From positions 56,212-120,211 of the forward strand of contig VCMS01000167.1 in NCBI GenBank assembly GCA_022539475.1: DNA of 64,000 nucleotides, read 5' to 3'. Of this stretch, positions 61,019 to 64,000 are shown in pieces (the stretch's first letter is position 1; every line of letters begins with the position of its first letter). Under the pieces are notes generated by a model, which made no database searches, had not been told where the DNA came from, and saw nothing but the letters and a program-made list of their open reading frames with translations. This DNA comes from Gracilaria domingensis (taxonomy: Eukaryota > Rhodophyta > Florideophyceae > Gracilariales > Gracilariaceae). Position numbers and translations under genes: made by a program.

Positions 61019-63443
61019 TTAAACATTAAAGGCTCCATCTTCTACATGTTCACCTTGTGGTGCGTTTTCTTGTGATCCTGTGTTAATTCCGAAATCGTTC
61101 ATGTCCATTTCCTTGAACTCCATATCCCCTTCCTCGCATTCACCAACGAAGCAATCGCTAATAGACCCCAATCTTCGGCTCACACTGTCAATAAAAAATT
61201 GTTCTTTCACAGTGAGGTAAAGTCTTCCGTTCGACGGCATTCGATATCCAAATGTAGCCTCTCCTGAGAGAGCTACATTTGTATATCGACATGGCATGTC
61301 ATTACCAAGAACCTTAGTCCAATCTTCCGTTGTCGTTCCAAAATTATGAAACTCGCTGGAATTGGTCCTTAAGACATGTTGCCTAACATCCCCCAGAACA
61401 TTCTTTAAACACAGAGGTAGCAGTTCAGCAAACTTCTTTGTAAACAGTTTCTGTCTCTGGCCACCCCTTGACACATCCGTACTTAGAAGGCTCACAACCG
61501 TCAACACCCAAGCGTCCAAACGTGCGAGCAACAGTATTGTGCCATGTAAAAAGGTGCCCGTATCCTTGTCTTCCACATCATACCCAATAAACTCCTTCAG
61601 CACTTGTACCCCGACACGGTTTCGGAAGAACAAGTCTTGATCTTCCGTCGGCATATCCTCGACATTGTCCGCATTGGAGTACTTTAGACGAACAAATGGG
61701 GCTTTTCTCCACCATGAAGTGTTCGGTACACCATTTTCGTCAGGACGCAGTATGTTCTCCTGCGCTTCCTTCAACTGCATTGTGAGTTCGTCAGCATTCT
61801 CTTCTACCAGCTTTGTTCTTCTCCAAATCAGATCGTACCCCAGGAGCAGAAATAGTTTATCCCTCGTATTTCTCTTACGAACGCCCACGACGTCACTCAT
61901 GGTCTGCCGCATTCTCTGCCTAAGGCACATATCTGCACAAAGTTCCAGTATACACCTGTCGGTAAGAGATGCTTTTCTAATACCTTCCCAGCTCAACTCC
62001 TTCAACTCGCTTTCAACCATTTTCTTCAGCAAAGCATCTGGCCCCCCTCTACCGAAGGTGTGAACATGCCAAAACTGCCCAAAGCTCCACGGGGTTTTTA
62101 GGAACCATGTATGAACCACCTTCCTCCGGCTCAATAAGCCCTTCCCCACTCTCAGTTGCGTCTTCCACCTTCTCGGCACGGTTACCCCAATTTCGGGTGA
62201 GCGACTCACCTTCGAGCCATAGCTCACTTGTTTCTCTCCTTGCCCACGTCAGCATGTTGTGATACACTGCTCGAGCAACCCCTCGAAACTCGTCGCACAC
62301 CTCAATTTTATGCTTCTTTCGACCTGTCTGCCCAGGTTCACCAGCACGTGTACTCCTATCTCCCTCCTGTTTCAGTGCCCCTCTTAGCCCTTCAATGACT
62401 AGATCCTTCTCTTCAAGCCTCTTTTTCAAAGCCGTACTCTGCTCTTGGGCGACCTTCACTAGAATTCCCCGAACCATCAAGTCCTCTTGTAGCGTCTTAA
62501 CCTTTTCTTTCAAGCAATTCAGTTCATTTAAAAGATCAGGTCTGTTCATAGAGCTTGAATTCACACCAGTTTGGATATCTTCCGTTATTTCCCTAGCTTC
62601 TTCGGCGACAGGCCCCGGTAATGCCGCAGGATTCGGTGTTATTTCGTTATCGGAACTATCCTCATGTGCCATAGCCTTAGCCACGAGAGGCTGCAGGCGT
62701 TCTGTGTCCACCCTTGGCACGGCTCCGAGCTCCAACTCCCGTGTATGTCCTCCTCCATGGCATGGTATATCAGATGAATTGGGCCTCGTACGAGCTGCAA
62801 CGGCCCCCGCTCTGGAAAGAGGGGAAGGTCGAAAAGTAACTCGTCTATCAGTTGTCTCTCGATTTCTTATTGTGTTTCTCCCTTGTCCGGACCCATTGCG
62901 AGGCATGATACGATTCATAGCGGCCCCAGTTCTAGAAGAGAGGGATGGACGTGACGATCTTAATATACTAGGACTCTCACGACTTCTCGTCATTGTCCCT
63001 TGTTGTGCAGATCCACTGGGCGGCGTAACCCGCGCCCCAGTAGCTCCGGTCTTCGATATCGGCCGGGGACATGAAGGTTTTGGTGTCATACGAACCTCTT
63101 CGGTTCCAGTTGTCATGCCCTCTTGTCCTGACCCGCTGGGCCGAGTTACCTCATCTTCTTGAGGAGCAGAGACAGATGCACGATTTGCATTATCGGCAGT
63201 TGACGGCACGACATCGTTCGCTGATCCACGAATTCTTGACGCAATCCCGGAAGACGCTCCGCTGCGAGATGGGCGAGAGAGTCCTGTAGAAGGACGCCCA
63301 CTGACTCTCTCCTTCGTCGAGGACGACTTCCGTTTAGGAAGTGCGGTGCTTGTAGCCTGATTCGTATCATCCGATGCTCTTCTCTTCTTCTGTCCACTCT
63401 TGTTCCGCTGCGTACTATTTCGCTTTCTCGGCGTTATACCCAT
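61019..63443 (-). CDS. Accessory protein of element 3, two overlapping frames
   Basis: The start is at 63443 (MGITPRKRNSTQRNKSGQKK). About 300 residues of Ser/Arg/Pro/Gly-rich sequence follow, with a repeated PSGSGQ(E/Q)G-type phrase (GSGQEGMTTG, PPSGSAQQGTMT, RNGSGQGRNTIRN). Then comes a coiled coil (ELNCLKEKVKTLQEDLMVRG, ALKKRLEEKDLVIEGLRGAL) and NMLTWARRETSELWLEG. This frame stops at 62049. A second frame (open from 62227) continues from about 62090 with FGQFWHVHTFGRGG and about 350 residues of mixed alpha/beta sequence (YDLIWRRTKLVEENADEL, FLHGTILLLARLDAW, LPLCLKNVLGDVRQHVL). So one protein with a frameshift or small intron within 62049-62227 is likely. Family not recognised; the same type of partner occurs in elements 1 and 2. 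Confidence 0.6.
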
Positions 63444-64000
63444 GCTGTGGAGATAAACAGGGTAATGAAACGAAATTGTTGGGGAGGGGGGAGGGGGTGG
63501 GGGGGGGGTGCATGGTTCAGATATTCCGGGAGACTCCGCAGTTCCTGCTTTTTAGGAATTTGAGGTGCCCAATGGGTCGCAAATATCGCCGTTACAGATG
63601 AAGAGCTCCAGTGTACATGTACAACAACGCGTATTGCAGGCAGCTGCAACACTCACAAGCATATTTACTTTCTATTCGCTACTGAACTCATCTATTGCTC
63701 CAATGTCAGAGCCAGTCCCAGGCGTACTGCTCTCCGTAGTCGAAATACAACTCTTCGCCCCTCTCAATATCTCTTACTGCTCTACAACGAAGTAGAGCAT
63801 AGTTAGAAAGGTCTGACTTGAACTGTATCACGGACTTCGCTTCCACCACCTGCACATTGGCACTTCGAGTCCTGTTTGACCGGGGCTCCGATAAATCGGG
63901 ATCCCCGGCATGATATCCGGCGTCGTTAATGTAGCCCCCGATACAAAAAGCGCCGGGACAATGTAGACTTCGCTCTCCTTTCTATCCTGAGCCTGTCTGG
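63444..64000. other. Right-end sequence with G-rich tract and SINE-like fragment
   Basis: 63480-63510 is a G-rich run that could form a quadruplex. About 63817-63840 (GAACTGTATCACGGACTTCG) resembles the SINE-like block at 24690-24712. No gene is seen; the element's right end may lie here. Confidence 0.45.

Larger units (their letters stand above)
57843..63443. mobile_element. CACTA/Plavaka-like DNA transposon 3
   Basis: A plus-strand transposase (57843-60905) and a minus-strand partner (61019-63443) face each other tail to tail with 113 bp between stops. This is the least decayed of the three such elements. Terminal repeats not found; extent given by the genes. Confidence 0.65.

Noticed and set aside
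1-64000. Alternative genetic code with TGA as a sense codon
   Set aside because: Several host genes (aldo-keto reductase, carbonic anhydrase) end in TGA at the expected family length, so TGA is a normal stop here.

Overview
This window is nuclear DNA of a eukaryote. The evidence is intron-poor but clearly eukaryotic genes: mitotic cyclin, C2H2 and Tudor proteins, TATA boxes, and eukaryotic DNA transposons of the piggyBac, pogo and CACTA/Plavaka types. Three things point to a red alga, probably a florideophyte with compact genes in transposon-rich DNA: a vanadium-haloperoxidase-family protein, a secreted alpha-carbonic anhydrase, and a tRNA-Glu whose D-loop holds an ectopic intron, a trait known from red algae. 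The lineage is inferred; nothing in the window names a species.

Layout. 0.1-4.6 kb: a decayed CACTA/Plavaka-like element with two divergent genes. 4.90-8.58 kb: a complete-ended piggyBac element with perfect 16-bp TIRs, TTAA target duplication, a broken transposase and a convergent accessory ORF. 9.0-14.9 kb: host genes (aldo-keto reductase; a GC-rich 479-aa protein with a possible hydrolase-like signature; a small secreted Cys-containing protein whose 3' end is tandemly duplicated; a charged probable nuclear protein). 16.3-27.4 kb: two nearly identical mitotic cyclin genes in inverted orientation, enclosing a broken pogo-like transposon, a haloperoxidase-family gene and a tRNA-derived SINE-like sequence. 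28.0-35.6 kb: alpha-carbonic anhydrase, a C2H2 zinc-finger gene, tRNA-Glu with D-loop intron, and a Tudor-domain/coiled-coil gene with a frame change in a C-rich tract. 35.6-43.5 kb: mostly non-coding, with perfect foldback repeats and a decayed zinc-finger gene. 43.5-47.7 kb: a truncated Ty3/gypsy-type retroelement interrupted twice by a GATATCC-rich sequence. 48.2-52.6 kb: a second CACTA element with divergent partner gene. 52.7-55.8 kb: gene relics (RING-like, protein-kinase-like). 56-57.5 kb: hairpins and a 375-bp tandem array. 57.8-63.4 kb: a third CACTA/Plavaka element with two convergent genes.

The host genes show no operon logic; each is a separate unit. The main themes are element-borne partner genes (one accessory gene beside each transposase), solitary in-frame TGA codons inside otherwise intact element ORFs, and short inverted or tandem duplications around host genes.
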